Source of the DNA: Sulfuritalea sp.
Lineage (GTDB): Bacteria > Pseudomonadota > Gammaproteobacteria > Burkholderiales > Rhodocyclaceae
Direction of reading: 5' to 3'
Length of the DNA: 64,000 nt
Assembly: GCA_016716965.1 (NCBI GenBank)
Contig: JADJUP010000033.1
Coordinates: 1 to 64,000 of the forward strand
The notes beneath the pieces are model-generated. The model did no database searches and had not been told where the DNA came from. It saw only the letters and a program-made list of their open reading frames with translations. Of the stretch, positions 1-9,767 are shown one piece after another (position 1 is the first letter of the stretch; every line of letters starts with the position of its first letter). The position numbers were made by a program, and so were the translations under genes.

Positions 1-68
1 GCTGCTCTACTGGCTGGGACGCGAGGCCGGGCGCGGGGCGCCGTGTTGCAGAGACCGATGGAAGTCCC
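1..68. other. Window edge, no gene assigned
   Basis: The first 68 bases hold no reading frame I can assign. A plus-strand frame encoding LLYWLGREAGRG runs in from the left and could be the end of a truncated gene, but it is too short to place. Confidence 0.3.
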
Positions 69-227
69 TCAGTGCTTGCCGGCGCCGCGCTCAAGCCAGT
101 AGTGGTCAGGATCGCGCGGCTTGTCCATGCCGAGCAGGTCGCACAGGCCATCGAAATGCCCCTGCGCCCCGGCGCGTTCGGACAAGGGATTGCTTTGCCA
201 GAGGGCGATGAATTGTGCGGGTGTCAT
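69..227 (-). pseudogene. Remnant of an MmeI-type restriction-modification methylase (N-terminus only)
   Basis: This 52-residue frame begins MTPAQFIALWQSNPLSERAG and ends DHYWLERGAGKH. From memory of the family, this matches the first 50 or so residues of the large class I SAM-dependent DNA methyltransferases that carry an MmeI-like N-terminal domain, which usually run to around 900 residues and continue with a GGDGWADVW-type stretch. Here a stop follows at once, and nothing downstream looks like methylase. It is therefore read as a leftover piece of a restriction-modification gene rather than a functional small protein. It lies just past the end of the broken selD on the same strand, so this stretch has probably lost sequence. 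No signal peptide or membrane segment is visible. Confidence 0.6.
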
Positions 228-249
228 GGCCGCATTCTGGCCGAAAAAC

Positions 250-273
250 GCCGTGTCGCCGGCGCCGACCTTT
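250..273 (-). repeat. Copy of the GTCGGCGCTGGCG dispersed repeat
   Basis: Read on the minus strand this is AAAG-GTCGGCGCCGGCG-ACACGGC. It lies between the selD stop codon and the methylase remnant. It matches the core found in other gaps (near 10161 and 16290), with one C-for-T change in the core. Confidence 0.5.
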
Positions 274-2542
274 ACCTCAGTAGCGTGATCGGCTCCAGCG
301 CCTCGCCCTGCGGCAGGATGCGGCCGATGCGGACGGCCTGCGGGTAGCCGGCGGTGCGCAGCGCGGCGAGGCAGGCATCGGCTTGCGCCGCCGGCACGGT
401 GGCCAGCAGGCCACCGGCGGTCTGCGGATCGAACAGCAGCGGATAATTGGGGTGGCCCAGCGCGTCTGCCTGGTTCTTCAGCGCGCGGCGCAGGCGCAGG
501 TTGGCCGGCTGCAACGAACTCAGCACGCCCGCGGCGACGCATTCGGCGGCGCCGTCGAGCAGCGGCAGCAGCGCGGCGAGGTCGAGTTCCGCGTCGACAC
601 CGGATGGGCGCGTCATCTCGACCAAGTGGCCGAGCAGGCCGAAGCCGGTGAGGTCGGTGCAGGCCGTGGCGCCTGGGCCAGCAGCACCGGCATGGCGGCG
701 CGGTTCGAGACCTGCATCGATTCCAGCGGCGTCGATCCATCTGCCGCGCGCTTTCAGCAGCTTGTGCGCGGCGAACAGCGTGCCGGTGCCGATCGGCTTG
801 GTGAGGATCAGGCTGTCGCCGGGGCGCATGCCGCCCTTGCACATCACGCCCGCCAGCTTTTCGTCGATCAGACCGTTGATGGCGAAGCCGAGCGCCAATT
901 CGCTGCCCTCCCCGTGTGGCCGCCGACCAGGGCGCAGCCGGCCTCGTTGAGCCGGACGGCGCCCGACATCATCTGGAACACGATGTCCTCGACCTTGGCT
1001 TCCAGCCCGGCGGCACGTGGCGATGGCGGTGGCCGACTGCGCCTCGGCGCCCATGGCGAAAGATGTCGCCCAGGGGAATGGTTGGCGGCGATGCGCCCGA
1101 AGGTCAAGGATCGTCGATAAGGCGCGGAAGAAATCGACGGTATGCACCATGGCCTTGCCCGCCGGCACGCGCAGCACCGCGGCGTCGTCGGGCGCGTGCA
1201 GGCCGATCAGCACGTCGTCGCGGCCTATCGGCTGCACGCGCGGCCAGCGCCCGCGAGAGCACGCTTGGCGCCGACACACCGCAACCGCCGCAGCGCATGG
1301 CGACCGCCGAGATGGCCTGCGTCTGCTCCTCGGGCGCGAGCGGCACCTCTTCGCGATCGACCTGGCGCCCGGCGGCCATCGGCATCGGCATCAGCTCGGT
1401 GGGTCTTGCGCTGAAGCGGCGGTCGATCCAGTCTTTCCAGCGCCAGATCCAGTCGCCGCGTGCGTAGAGCGCACCGCGCGAGGCGGCAGCGTGGCGGTCG
1501 CCGGTGCTGATCAGTGCCAGCCAGCGCTGCTGCGGGCGATAGCGCGCCAGTTCCTGCCGCGTCACCGTGCGGCGCAGGTTCTCCGCCAGCGGGCGGCCCA
1601 TGCGCACGGCGAAGACGCCGGCCTTTTCCAGCCGGTAGCCGCGCATCGAGGCGCAATCGCCGGCGGCGAAGATCAGCGGATCGGTTTCGCTTTGCAGGAA
1701 ATCGTTGACGCGGATGAAGCCCGCCTCGTCCAGCGCCAGCCCGGTATCGGCCAGCCAGGCCGCGCCGCCGGCCTAGGTGACCCAGACGACTCGTCGGCTT
1801 GCAGCGATTCGCCGGACATCGTTTGCAGGCTCCGGCATCGACCCGCGCGACTTCCGCGGCAGATGCGCACCACGCCCGTTTCGCCAGCACCGACTCGAAA
1901 GCGCGGCGCACCGAGGCGTTGTGCGTGGGCAGGATCTGCGCCTCGGCGGAAAACAGGTGGAAGCGCAGTTCGTCGGGATTGCGTCCCTGCGCGACGAGTT
2001 CCTTGCGCAGACGGTACTGCATGGCCAGCGTGAGTTCGACGCCGGCAGCGCCGGCGCCGACTACGGCGATGGTCGTCGGCCCGTCATGGGCGCGCACGCG
2101 CTCGAACAGCGCCAGCCAGCGTTCGTTGAAGCGGCGAATCGGCTTCACCGGCACCGCGTGCTCGGCAGCGCCAGGGACCTGGTCGAGGATTTCGGCGTCG
2201 AGCCTATGTTGATCGACAGCGCGTCATAGGAACCGGGGCCGACTGGCGGCAGATCACCTTGCGTTCGCTGCGGTCGATGCCACCACCTCGTCGCGGTAGT
2301 AGCGCGCACCAGCGAACTCCGCCAGGCGGCGCAGGTCGATGTGCACCTCGTCAAAGCCGTAGTGCCCGGCGATGTAGCCCGGCAGCATGCCGGAGTAAGG
2401 CGTGTCGGTGTCGGTGCAGATCACCGTCAGGCGCACCCCCGGGCAGCGGCTTCATGGCGAACATGTGCAGCACGCCGACATGGCTGTGGCCGCCGCCGAT
2501 CAATACGATGTCGCGCAAAACGGGTGATGCCCTGGCCTGCAT
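272..2542 (-). pseudogene. selD: Selenide, water dikinase fused to an N-terminal FAD/NAD oxidoreductase, multiply frameshifted
   Basis: Intact, this would be a protein of about 750 residues. It would have an N-terminal pyridine-nucleotide-disulfide oxidoreductase half (start MQARASPVLRDIVLIGGG; later VVGAGAAGVELTLAMQYRL; FAAGDCASMRGYRLEKAG) and a C-terminal SelD half (VHTVDFFRAL, GCALVGGHTG, ELALGFAINGLI, DLTGFGLLGHLVEM, LLFDPQTAGGLL). SelD makes selenophosphate from selenide and ATP for selenocysteine and selenouridine. The homologous stretches sit in different frames, with shifts near 2445, 2280, 2200, 1870, 1790, 1240, 1115, 1060, 1005, 910 and 700. At the active site the expected GCGAKVGASVLSRAL reads GCGVSAPSVLSRAL, so the catalytic lysine is missing even locally. 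Other genes here show at most one indel, so real decay is plausible, though a badly read stretch cannot be excluded. Confidence 0.8.
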
Positions 2543-2606
2543 TCAATGCTCTCCGGATGGGCCGCCGATCATACGCGAAGCCCCGCGTGCGGCGGCTGTA
2601 TGGAAG

Positions 2607-3423
2607 CTACCTCCGGATGTCGTTGAGGCGCCAGTCGTAGTCGAGGAAGTCCAGCCGGTAGTCGCCGCTGCGCACGCGGGCCTGGGCTTCGGGCGTGGCC
2701 GCCAGCTGCGCGGCATGGCGGGCGAAGGTCGCCTGCAGCGAGTCGTAGCCCTTGTGCCCCTTCTCGAAATCCTTGCCGTACCAGTCGAAGATTTTCGACA
2801 CCAGCAGCCGTCCCGAGGCTGCATCGAAGCGATTGCGGCTGCTGTCGGCAAGGAAGCGCTTCATGCCGTCGTCGAGCTGGGCATCGAGCTTCTCGGCCGT
2901 AAAGGCTTCGGGCCGCAGCATCGGGCAGCCGATCGAGGCGCAGACCACGCCGGCGTGGATGCGCGGATCGTCGAAGGCACCGGGCGCACGGATCAGGCCA
3001 TGCTCGATGTCGTCGAGGTTGCGTTCCTGCCCCAGCAGGATTGAAGAATTTCTTCTTCCACGGCGAGGAAAACACCGAACCCAGGTCCTTGATCGACGCG
3101 AGGTCGGGGTATTTCGTCAGGATCAGTTCGACCGTGAAGGCGTTGTAGGCGTTGATCAGGAAGGCCAGGCGCTGCGGCTTGCTCCATTTGCCGTAGTCCG
3201 CCTCGCCGACTGCCGCGAGCGTGCCGAGGTAGGCCTTGAGCGCCGCATGTTCGGCCTTGACTGCGGCGTAATCCACGGCGCTGGCGTTGCCGTTGGCGAA
3301 TGGCTTGACGTGCTTCGCCAGCAACGCGTGCCACGCCGCGTGGGAGTGGTCGAAGCCCTGCGCCTGCGCCAGCGCTGAGTAAGCGACGAGAAAGAGTCCC
3401 AGCACAAACTTGCGTAGCTTCAT
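2607..3423 (-). CDS. DUF547 exported protein (one frameshift as read)
   Basis: The protein starts MKLRKFVLGLFLVAYSALAQ, a typical signal peptide, and continues with the DUF547 signature (LAFLINAYNAFTVELIL, then VCASIGCPMLR). DUF547 proteins are periplasmic or secreted and their function is unknown. The frame breaks near 3038, where AAT-CCTG carries an extra C; removing it restores LLGQERNLDDIEHGLIRAPG and joins both halves into about 270 residues, a normal family length. The start codon lies one base past the stop of the TVP38-oxidoreductase fusion, so the two genes are translationally linked. The pairing of DUF547 with TVP38/dihydrolipoamide-dehydrogenase-like genes is one I recall from other proteobacteria; its role is unknown. 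Confidence 0.75.
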
Positions 3424-3424
3424 G

Positions 3425-5586
3425 TCATCCTCCCCGCCGCCAGGCATGGAAGCGCGCCACCCAGGCCAACAGGCCTTCGGGAGCGTGGGCTTTCTTCCAG
3501 ACGCCGGCGACGTACTTGTTGGCCTCGGCGAGGTCGGGTAGATGTGAATGGTGCCGAGAATCTTGTTCAGGCCGACGCCCTGTTTCATCGCCAGCACGTA
3601 TTCGGCGATCAGGTCGCCGGCATGCTCGCCGACGATGGTGACGCCGAGAATGCGGTCCTTGCCCGGCACCGTCAGCACCTTGACGAAGCCATGCGCCTCG
3701 CTGTCGGCAATCGCCCGGTCGAGGTCGTCGATGTCGTAGCGCGCCACTTCATAGGCGATGCCCTTTTTCTTGGCGTCCGTCTCGTTCAGCCCGACGCGCG
3801 CCACTTCCGGCTCGGTGAAGGTGGCCCAGGGGATGACCGAGTAGTCGGCCTTGAATTTCTTGAAGGGATCGAACAGGGCGTTGACCGCGGCATACCAGGC
3901 CTGGTGCGCGGCGGTGTGGGTGAACTGGTAGGGGCCGGCGACGTCGCCGGCGGCGTAAATGTTGGGGTAGGTGGTCTGCAGGAACTCGTTGGTGTCCACC
4001 GTGCGCGTGGTGGCGACACCGATCTCTTCCAGGCCGTAGCCCTTGAGGTTGGCGACGCGCCCCACCGCGACCAGCACGGCGTCGAAGGGGATGCGTACGT
4101 CGCGGCCGCTTTTGCCATCATGGTGTTCGGCGATCAGGATCTTCTCGCCATTTTCGATGATGAACTGCTTGGCCTTGTGCTCCAGCAGCACATCGACGCC
4201 CTCCTGACGGAAGCGGGCGGCGACGAGGTCCGAGACCTCGGGGTCTTCGCGGATCATCAGGCGCGGCAGCATTTCGACTTGCGATACCTTCGAACCGAAG
4301 CGGGCAAAGGCCTGCGTCAGTTCGCAACCGATCGGCCCGCCGCCCAACACCACCAGGCGCCTGGGCAACTCGCGCAGCTCCCATACATTGTCCGAGGTCA
4401 GGTAGCCGACCTCCTCGATGCCGGGAATCGGCGGCACGAAGGGGCGCGCGCCGGCGGCGATGACGATGCTGCGTGTACTGAGCTTTTCTGTGGCGCCGTT
4501 GTGGCGCGTGAGTTCGACTTCCCAGGGCGAGACGATCTTCGCGCTGCCTTCGACGACCTCGACACCGAGCCCGGTGTAGCGCTCGACGGAATCGTGCGGC
4601 TCGATCTCGCGCACCACGCGCTGCACGCGCTCCATGACCTCGGCAAATGAATAGTCGGCGCTGGCGGTACGGCGCATGCCGAACTCTCCGGCGCGCGCGA
4701 CGTGCGACAGGAACTTCGCCGAACGGATCAGAGCCTTCGACGGCACGCAACCGGTGTTGAGGCAGTCGCCGCCGAGCTTGTGCTTTTCGATCAGCGTCAC
4801 CTTCGCCTTCACCGCCGCCGCGATGTAGGCCGTGACCAGCCCCGCGCTGCCGCCGCCGATGACGATGATGTTGCGGTCGAACTTCGCCGGCCGGGTCCAG
4901 CGCGCATAGACCTTCTTCGCCTTGATGCCGTCGACGATCTTCTTGGCGATCAGCGGAAAGATTCCGAGCAGGGCAAACGAGGCGATCAGGCCCGGCGAGA
5001 GGATGCCCGACAGGCTGCTGATGCCGGCCAGTTGCGTGCCGGCATTCACATACACCAGCGTGCCGGCCAGCATGCCGAGCTGGCTGACCCAGTAGAAGGT
5101 GCCCGCCCGCATCGAGGTCAGGCCCATCAGCAGGTTGATCATGAAGAAGGGAAACACCGGCACCAGGCGCAGCGTGAACAAATAGAAACCACCCTCCTTC
5201 TCCACCCCGGCGTTGATCGCCCGCAGGCGGTCGCCGAAGCGCGCCTGCACCCAGTCGCGCAGCAGGAAGCGCGAGGCAAGGAAGGCCAGCGTGGCGCCCA
5301 GGCTGGAAGCGAAGGACACCAGCACGATGCCCCACAGCAGGCCGAACACCGCTCCGCCGGCCAGGGTCATGATCGCCGCACCGGGCAGCGACAGCGCGGT
5401 GACCGCGACGTAGCCGGCGAAGTAGATGCCGGCGGTCAGCCAGGGGTTGGCCTGGCGATAGGCGTCGAGCGCCGCCTGCTGCGCCTTCAGTGCATCGAGG
5501 CTGAAAAAGCGGCCGAGGTCGAGCGCGAGATACAGCGCGACGACCACGGCGACGACGACCACCACCAGCAGTTTGCGGAGCGACAC
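3425..5586 (-). CDS. TVP38/TMEM64 membrane domain fused to a mercuric-reductase/dihydrolipoamide-dehydrogenase-like flavoprotein (one frameshift)
   Basis: Residues 1-225 form a TVP38/TMEM64 (DedA-like) integral membrane domain with about five hydrophobic segments and the conserved LPGAAIMTLAGG and GLTSM stretches. Residues 238-719 are a class I pyridine-nucleotide-disulfide oxidoreductase, with FAD site IGGGSAGL at 243-250, redox-active GGDCLNTGCVPSKAL (C275/C280), NAD site VVLGGGPIGCE, and the FAD-closing AAGDVAG. I see no extra C-terminal cysteine pair of the MerA type, so mercuric reduction is unlikely. Start: GTG at 5586, preceded by AGGA eight bases upstream; an ATG at 5637 would add an unlikely leader. 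A base missing near 3533 (ACC-TCG for ACC-CTC-G) breaks the last 40 residues; restoring it gives LAEANKYVAGVWKKAHAP and a stop one base before the DUF547 gene. The electron acceptor is unknown. Confidence 0.8.
4651..4674 (+). repeat. Dispersed-repeat-like copy inside the TVP38-flavoprotein gene
   Basis: ATA-GTCGGCGCTGGCG-GTACGGCG on the plus strand is antisense to the flavoprotein. It gives RTASADYSF there. The core is exact, but the host segment could be ordinary coding sequence. Confidence 0.35.
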
Positions 5587-5648
5587 GTTGGATGTCCTGT
5601 TCAGCGGCCATCGGCAGGGCGACGGCCAGCGTGGCAATTTACATGGAT

Positions 5649-6190
5649 TCAGTGCGCCGGTGCGGTGTCGCAGCGGCGTGCGATCAGGTGGTCGAGCGAA
5701 ACCGCCCCGGGCCGCGCGCGATCAGGAACAGCAGCACCGCGGCCCAGACGCCGTGGGTCGGGTAGGCATCCGGGTAAACCAGCAGTTGTATGGTCGCGGT
5801 CATCACCAGCAGCGCCAGCGCAGAGAAGCGCGTGGCGAGGCCGAGCAGGATCAGCAGCGGAAACAGGTGCTCGGCAAAGGCCGCCATGGGCGCAGCAAGT
5901 TCGGGCGGCACCAGCGGCAACTTGTATTCTTCGCGGAACAGTGCCACCACCGAATCCGAAAGCTGGGGCAGGCCGAGCTGGAACTCGCCATTGACGATGT
6001 CGATGGCGAAACCCTGCACCTTGGTCTGGCCGGATTTCCAGAAGATCGCGGCAATCGAGAAGCGGCCGAGCAAGGCGATCAGGTCATCCGGAATGCGCTG
6101 CAGCGCGGCGATGGCGGTGCGCAGCAGGCGCACCGGCAGGGCGTTGGCGGGGTTTGCGCCGGTAGCGGCGGCGGTGGCAAGCGTGTTCAT
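5649..6190 (-). CDS. DoxX family membrane protein of the bufferin operon (C-terminal frameshift)
   Basis: This is a DoxX-like protein with four hydrophobic segments (for example LGRFSIAAIFWKSGQ, FPLLILLGLATRF). DoxX proteins often accompany bufferin clusters as the fourth gene (BufD) and are thought to work at the membrane, perhaps in redox or quinone-linked steps; the exact role is unsettled. The ATG overlaps the stop of the bufC-like gene by four bases. As read, the frame stops at 5684 with RGPGRFRSTT. Adding one base near 5705 gives RGPGAVSLDHLIARR and a stop at 5649, which is how family members normally end, so I extend the gene there and treat the break as a probable base-call error. Confidence 0.75.
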
Positions 6191-6966
6191 GCGTCAGTCC
6201 TCCTCGGGGTGGTGATGCCGGTAATCGCGCCGCATCCGATCAGCAGGGCCAGCGTCGCCGCCGGGTCGAAATCCGCGTCGGCGGCGATGGCGGCGGCGCC
6301 TGCCTCGTCAAGGGTGGAAGCCTGCTGCAGCCGCCCGATGAAAAGCGCCGTGCCCTGCCCGATGCGACGGATCTCGACATCCAGGCCATTGCGCCACAGC
6401 AGCGCGGATTCGGCCTGCGCCGGATCGACGGCGGCCAGCGCCTGCTCCGGAGAGTCCGACTGATGCGCGGCCCACAGCGAAACGACAGCATGCGCCGACG
6501 GCAGCACGAACAGCGCGGGATGCAGCGCGAGCCGCGCCTGCGGCAGGCCATCCGGATCGGCCAGCACGGCGCTGAGGCATTCCGGCGTGATGGCATCGAC
6601 GTCGGCCGCGTGCCAGGCCATCACGCGCAGGTATTCGAGGCGCGCGAGGTCGGCCAGGTAGGGCAGCCCGGCGACCGGCGGGAAACCGCCCACGAAGCCG
6701 GCGAAGCCGTCGCCATAAAGTGCCAGCACCGGCGAGCGCGGCGGCTGCGCGCGCACGAACTCGCGCGCCATGGCGCGGAAGAAGTCCGCGCCGACCAGCG
6801 CCTGCGTCACCGGAAAGCTGTCCGCCAGCGCATCGACCAGGCCGACGATGACATTGTTGCGATAGACGGCGAAGCGCTTGTCCGGGGGCGAGCCGTTCCA
6901 GGTGACGAGACCCGGCGGGCACGCCACTGCAGGCGCCAGCAGGGCTGCGGAAAAGTCGGCGTTCAT
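6187..6966 (-). CDS. bufC: BufC/HvfC-type protein (DUF2063), partner of the MNIO enzyme
   Basis: The protein has 259 residues, opening with the family's N-terminal motif (RFAVYRNNVIVGLVDALADS, FPVTQALVGADFF). In bufferin and related RiPP systems this protein is thought to present the precursor peptide to the multinuclear iron oxidase BufB. No signal peptide is present, so it is cytoplasmic. It overlaps bufB by four bases (ATGA) and the downstream DoxX gene by four bases, a tightly coupled operon. Identification rests on the N-terminal motif plus the bufA-bufB-bufC order. Confidence 0.8.
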   Translation of the reverse strand: MNADFSAALLAPAVACPPGLVTWNGSPPDKRFAVYRNNVIVGLVDALADSFPVTQALVGADFFRAMAREFVRAQPPRSPVLALYGDGFAGFVGGFPPVAGLPYLADLARLEYLRVMAWHAADVDAITPECLSAVLADPDGLPQARLALHPALFVLPSAHAVVSLWAAHQSDSPEQALAAVDPAQAESALLWRNGLDVEIRRIGQGTALFIGRLQQASTLDEAGAAAIAADADFDPAATLALLIGCGAITGITTPRRTDA

Positions 6967-7859
6967 GCCACGGCGCTTTCCGCCGGCAGCGGCTGCAACC
7001 GCTCCAGGATGCGTTCCGCATGGCTCGCCTCGGCCAGCAGCACCGGCAGCGCAGGAATGTCGTTGTCGCGCTCGATCAGGGTCGGCTGCGGCCCGACCAG
7101 GTCCAGCGCGTGGCAGTACAGCGCCCACACCACCTCGGCCACCGGCGCGCCGTGGCTGTCGATCAGGAGCGGCGCGCCGGCGGCATCGCTGTCCTCGGCA
7201 AAGCCGGCGAGGTGGATCTGCGCCACCGCATCGAGCGGCAGCGCGCCGAGGTATGCGCGCGCATCGCGGCCATGGTTGGTGCAGGAGACATGGACGTTAT
7301 TCACATCGAGCAGCAGGCCGCAGCCGCTGCGGCACACCACCTCGCCGATGAAATCCGCTTCGGTCATCGTCGAGGCCGCGAATTCGACGTAGGTGGCGGG
7401 GTTTTCCAGAAGCATGCGGCGCTTGAGGCGGTCCTGCACGCGCCCGATGTGGGCGCAGACACGCTCCAGCGTGGCGGCGTCGTAGGCCACCGGCAGCAGG
7501 TCGTTGAGGAAGACGTCGCCGTGGCTGGACCAGGCCAGGTGTTCGGAAAAGGATTCGGGCTGGTACCGATCGAGCAAAGCCGCGAGGCGGTCGAGGTGGG
7601 CCTCGTCGAGCGGCCCCGCGCCGCCGATCGACAGGCCGACGCCGTGGATCGACAGCGGATAGCGCCCGCGGATGCGCGTCAGGTAATGGTGGAAGGGGCC
7701 CCCGTCCACCATGTAGTTCTCGGCATGGATTTCGAAGAAACCGATGTCCGGCAGCGATTCGAGGACTTCGCGGAAGTGCTCGGGCTTGAGTCCGATCCCC
7801 GCCCTTGCGGGCAGGGATCGGTGCTGGCGGGCCGACAGGCGGCTCGCAACAGGCTGCAT
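6963..7859 (-). CDS. bufB: Multinuclear non-heme iron oxidase, bufferin-modifying enzyme (DUF692)
   Basis: This 298-residue protein is a DUF692/MNIO TIM-barrel enzyme, beginning with GIGLKPEHFREVLESLPDIG and containing FFEIHAENYMVDGG, YPLSIHGVGLSIGG and LLDVNNVHVSC. MNIO enzymes hold two or three iron ions with His, Asp and Glu ligands and oxidise cysteines of a precursor peptide; in bufferins, Cys residues become thiooxazoles that bind copper. The substrate is presumably the 104-residue peptide encoded 22 bases upstream. The ATG I use is at 7859; an alternative in-frame start nearer GIGLKPEHF cannot be ruled out. The gene runs into bufC with a four-base overlap. Confidence 0.88.
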   Translation of the reverse strand: MQPVASRLSARQHRSLPARAGIGLKPEHFREVLESLPDIGFFEIHAENYMVDGGPFHHYLTRIRGRYPLSIHGVGLSIGGAGPLDEAHLDRLAALLDRYQPESFSEHLAWSSHGDVFLNDLLPVAYDAATLERVCAHIGRVQDRLKRRMLLENPATYVEFAASTMTEADFIGEVVCRSGCGLLLDVNNVHVSCTNHGRDARAYLGALPLDAVAQIHLAGFAEDSDAAGAPLLIDSHGAPVAEVVWALYCHALDLVGPQPTLIERDNDIPALPVLLAEASHAERILERLQPLPAESAVA

Positions 7860-7881
7860 GGCGTGGGCTCCGGGCCGCCGC

Positions 7882-8196
7882 TCAGGCCTTCTTTTCCTTG
7901 AATTCCATCAGTTGACCGTGGCCGGTCGGCGAAGTCTTCGACATGGTTTTCTCGCAAGTGCCCTTGGGCACCATCGACCAGGCGTTGCCCTGATAGTCGG
8001 TCTTCGAGGTGCCGGCGCAGGTGGTGCCGGCGCCCGCCTTGCAGTCGTTCTTGCCCTTCATGGCGACGCCGAAGCACTTTTCGGTCTCCGCCTTCATTGC
8101 GCCACCATGGGAAGCGGCAATGGCGGGCGCGGCGGCGATGCCCATGGCGGCACCGAAGGCAAGGGCGAGGGAAGCAGCGGAAAGGGTTTTGTTCAT
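7882..8196 (-). CDS. bufA: Bufferin precursor peptide (DUF2282), copper-buffering RiPP
   Basis: This 104-residue precursor has a Sec-type signal peptide (MNKTLSAASLALAFGAAMGI, cleavage likely after AIA-A near residue 28), so the product is periplasmic. The mature part carries four cysteines (41, 52, 60, 81) in the DUF2282 pattern EKCFGVAMKGKNDC ... TTCAG ... KGTCEK. In characterised bufferins the central cysteines are modified by BufB, and the product binds excess copper outside the cytoplasm. A strong AAGGAG ribosome site lies seven bases before the ATG. It heads the bufA-bufB-bufC-DoxX operon. Copper induction is expected from the family but no operator was recognised. Confidence 0.88.
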   Translation of the reverse strand: MNKTLSAASLALAFGAAMGIAAAPAIAASHGGAMKAETEKCFGVAMKGKNDCKAGAGTTCAGTSKTDYQGNAWSMVPKGTCEKTMSKTSPTGHGQLMEFKEKKA

Positions 8197-8436
8197 GAAG
8201 ATCTCCTTGTTGGACTGGGGGATGCGGATTGCTCCGTGCAGGCGCGAAAGCCGCCCTGCTGCTCCGTGAGTCGGGCAGGAAATCGAATCCTTACAGCTTC
8301 AAGCAGTTTTTCGGCGCGGGCCGGGGCTGGGCCGGCGCAAAGCCGCAGTTGGCTTGGGAGGACTAACCCGCGGGCGCCGCCGTGCGAGCCGGGCAGATCA
8401 CTGGCCGTCACGGTGATCGTCTTGACGGACGGTCAC

Positions 8437-9767
8437 TCAAGCCTCAGCCGGAGGCGAAGCATCGGAGGGCGGGGCATTCTCGGGCGCATCCGGCAGTCGA
8501 CTGGCCAGGACCTTGTCCACGCGCTTGCCATCCAGGTCGACCACCTCCAGGCGCCAATCCTCCCAGGTCCCCACGTCGCCGGTCTGCGGCAGGCGGCCCA
8601 GCAGCCACATCATGAGCCCGCTCAAGGTGTGATAGCGCCCCTTGTCTTCCTCGGGTACCGCTTTCAGCTCCAGCTTGTCCTTGAGTTCCGGCACTGGAAT
8701 CAGGCCATCGAGCAACCACGATCCGTCCTCGCGCTGGACCGCCCAGGCGTCCTCCTGGTTGCGCGGCTTGAACTCCCGGTGACTGCTTCGAGGACGTCCT
8801 GCAGGGTGACCAGGCCCTGCACCTCGCCATATTCGTCCACCACCATCACCATCTGCACCCCGGAGGCGCGAAAATGATCCAGCAGATCCATGCCGGTGAG
8901 CGTTTCGGGCACGAACACGGCCGGCTGCAATTGCGTCGCAAGGTCGGTAACACCGCCCTTCAGCGTCTTTCTCAGCAATTGCTTCGCATTGATGATGCCC
9001 AGCACGTCATGGAGGCCGCCGCGGCAAACGGGAAAGCGCGAATGCTCCGAATCGGTCACATGGTCGAGGCTTTCCTGGAGCGGGCGATCGACATCGAGAT
9101 AGACGATATCCGCGCGCGGAATCATCAGGGAGCCAATCTGGCGATCGTCGAGGCGGAACACGTTGCGCACCATGTCGTGTTCCTGCTGCTCGATCACCCC
9201 GGCCTCCGATCCCTCCTCCAGCATGGCGTGGATTTCCTCTTCCGTGACGCCCTGGCCTTCCGCTTCACGCTTGCCCAGCAGACGCAGGATGGCGTCGGTG
9301 GAAAAGGAGAGCAGGCGCACGAATGGTCGGGTGACAAGTGAAAGAAACTGCATCGGCCGCGCCACCAGGCGGGCAATGCCCTCGGGATTGAACTGGCCAA
9401 TGCGCTTTGGCACCAGCTCGCCGATGACTATGGATATGAAGGTGATCACCACGACCACGAGGCCGGTGGAAATGACGCTGCTGGTGTTGGCGTCCATGCC
9501 CAGTCCTTGCAGCCGGACCGCCATGGGTTCCGCAAGCACGGCCTCACCGATGATGCCATTGAGGATGCCGATCGAGGTAATGCCGATCTGGATGGTGGAC
9601 AGGAAACGGGTCGGCTCGTCATGGAGCTTGATGGCGATCGCAGCGGCACCGTCTCCATCCTCGGCCAGCCGCGCCAGGCGCCCGCGGCGCGCGGTGACAA
9701 GCGCAATTTCGGACATGGCAAAAGCGCCATTGAGCAAAATTAGCGTGACAAGGAAGAGAATTTCCAT
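8437..9767 (-). CDS. CNNM/CorC (HlyC) family membrane protein (one frameshift)
   Basis: Restored, the protein has about 443 residues in the usual order: an N-terminal CNNM/DUF21 domain with three or four membrane segments (MEILFLVTLILLNGAFAMSE), a CBS pair (IPRADIVYLDVD, MVMVVDEYGEVQGLVTLQDV) and a C-terminal CorC_HlyC domain (LPQTGDVGTWEDWRLEVVD). Family members are linked to magnesium/cobalt efflux or resistance; the old hemolysin name is misleading. The frame breaks after LEAVTG near 8776, where a G run is one base short; restoring it gives EFKPRNQEDAWAVQREDG. It stands alone, separated by about 240 bases from the bufferin operon. Confidence 0.8.

Noticed and set aside
3425..4900. Mercury resistance function (MerA)
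   Set aside because: The protein lacks the C-terminal vicinal cysteine pair and a MerP-like domain, and no mer genes are nearby.
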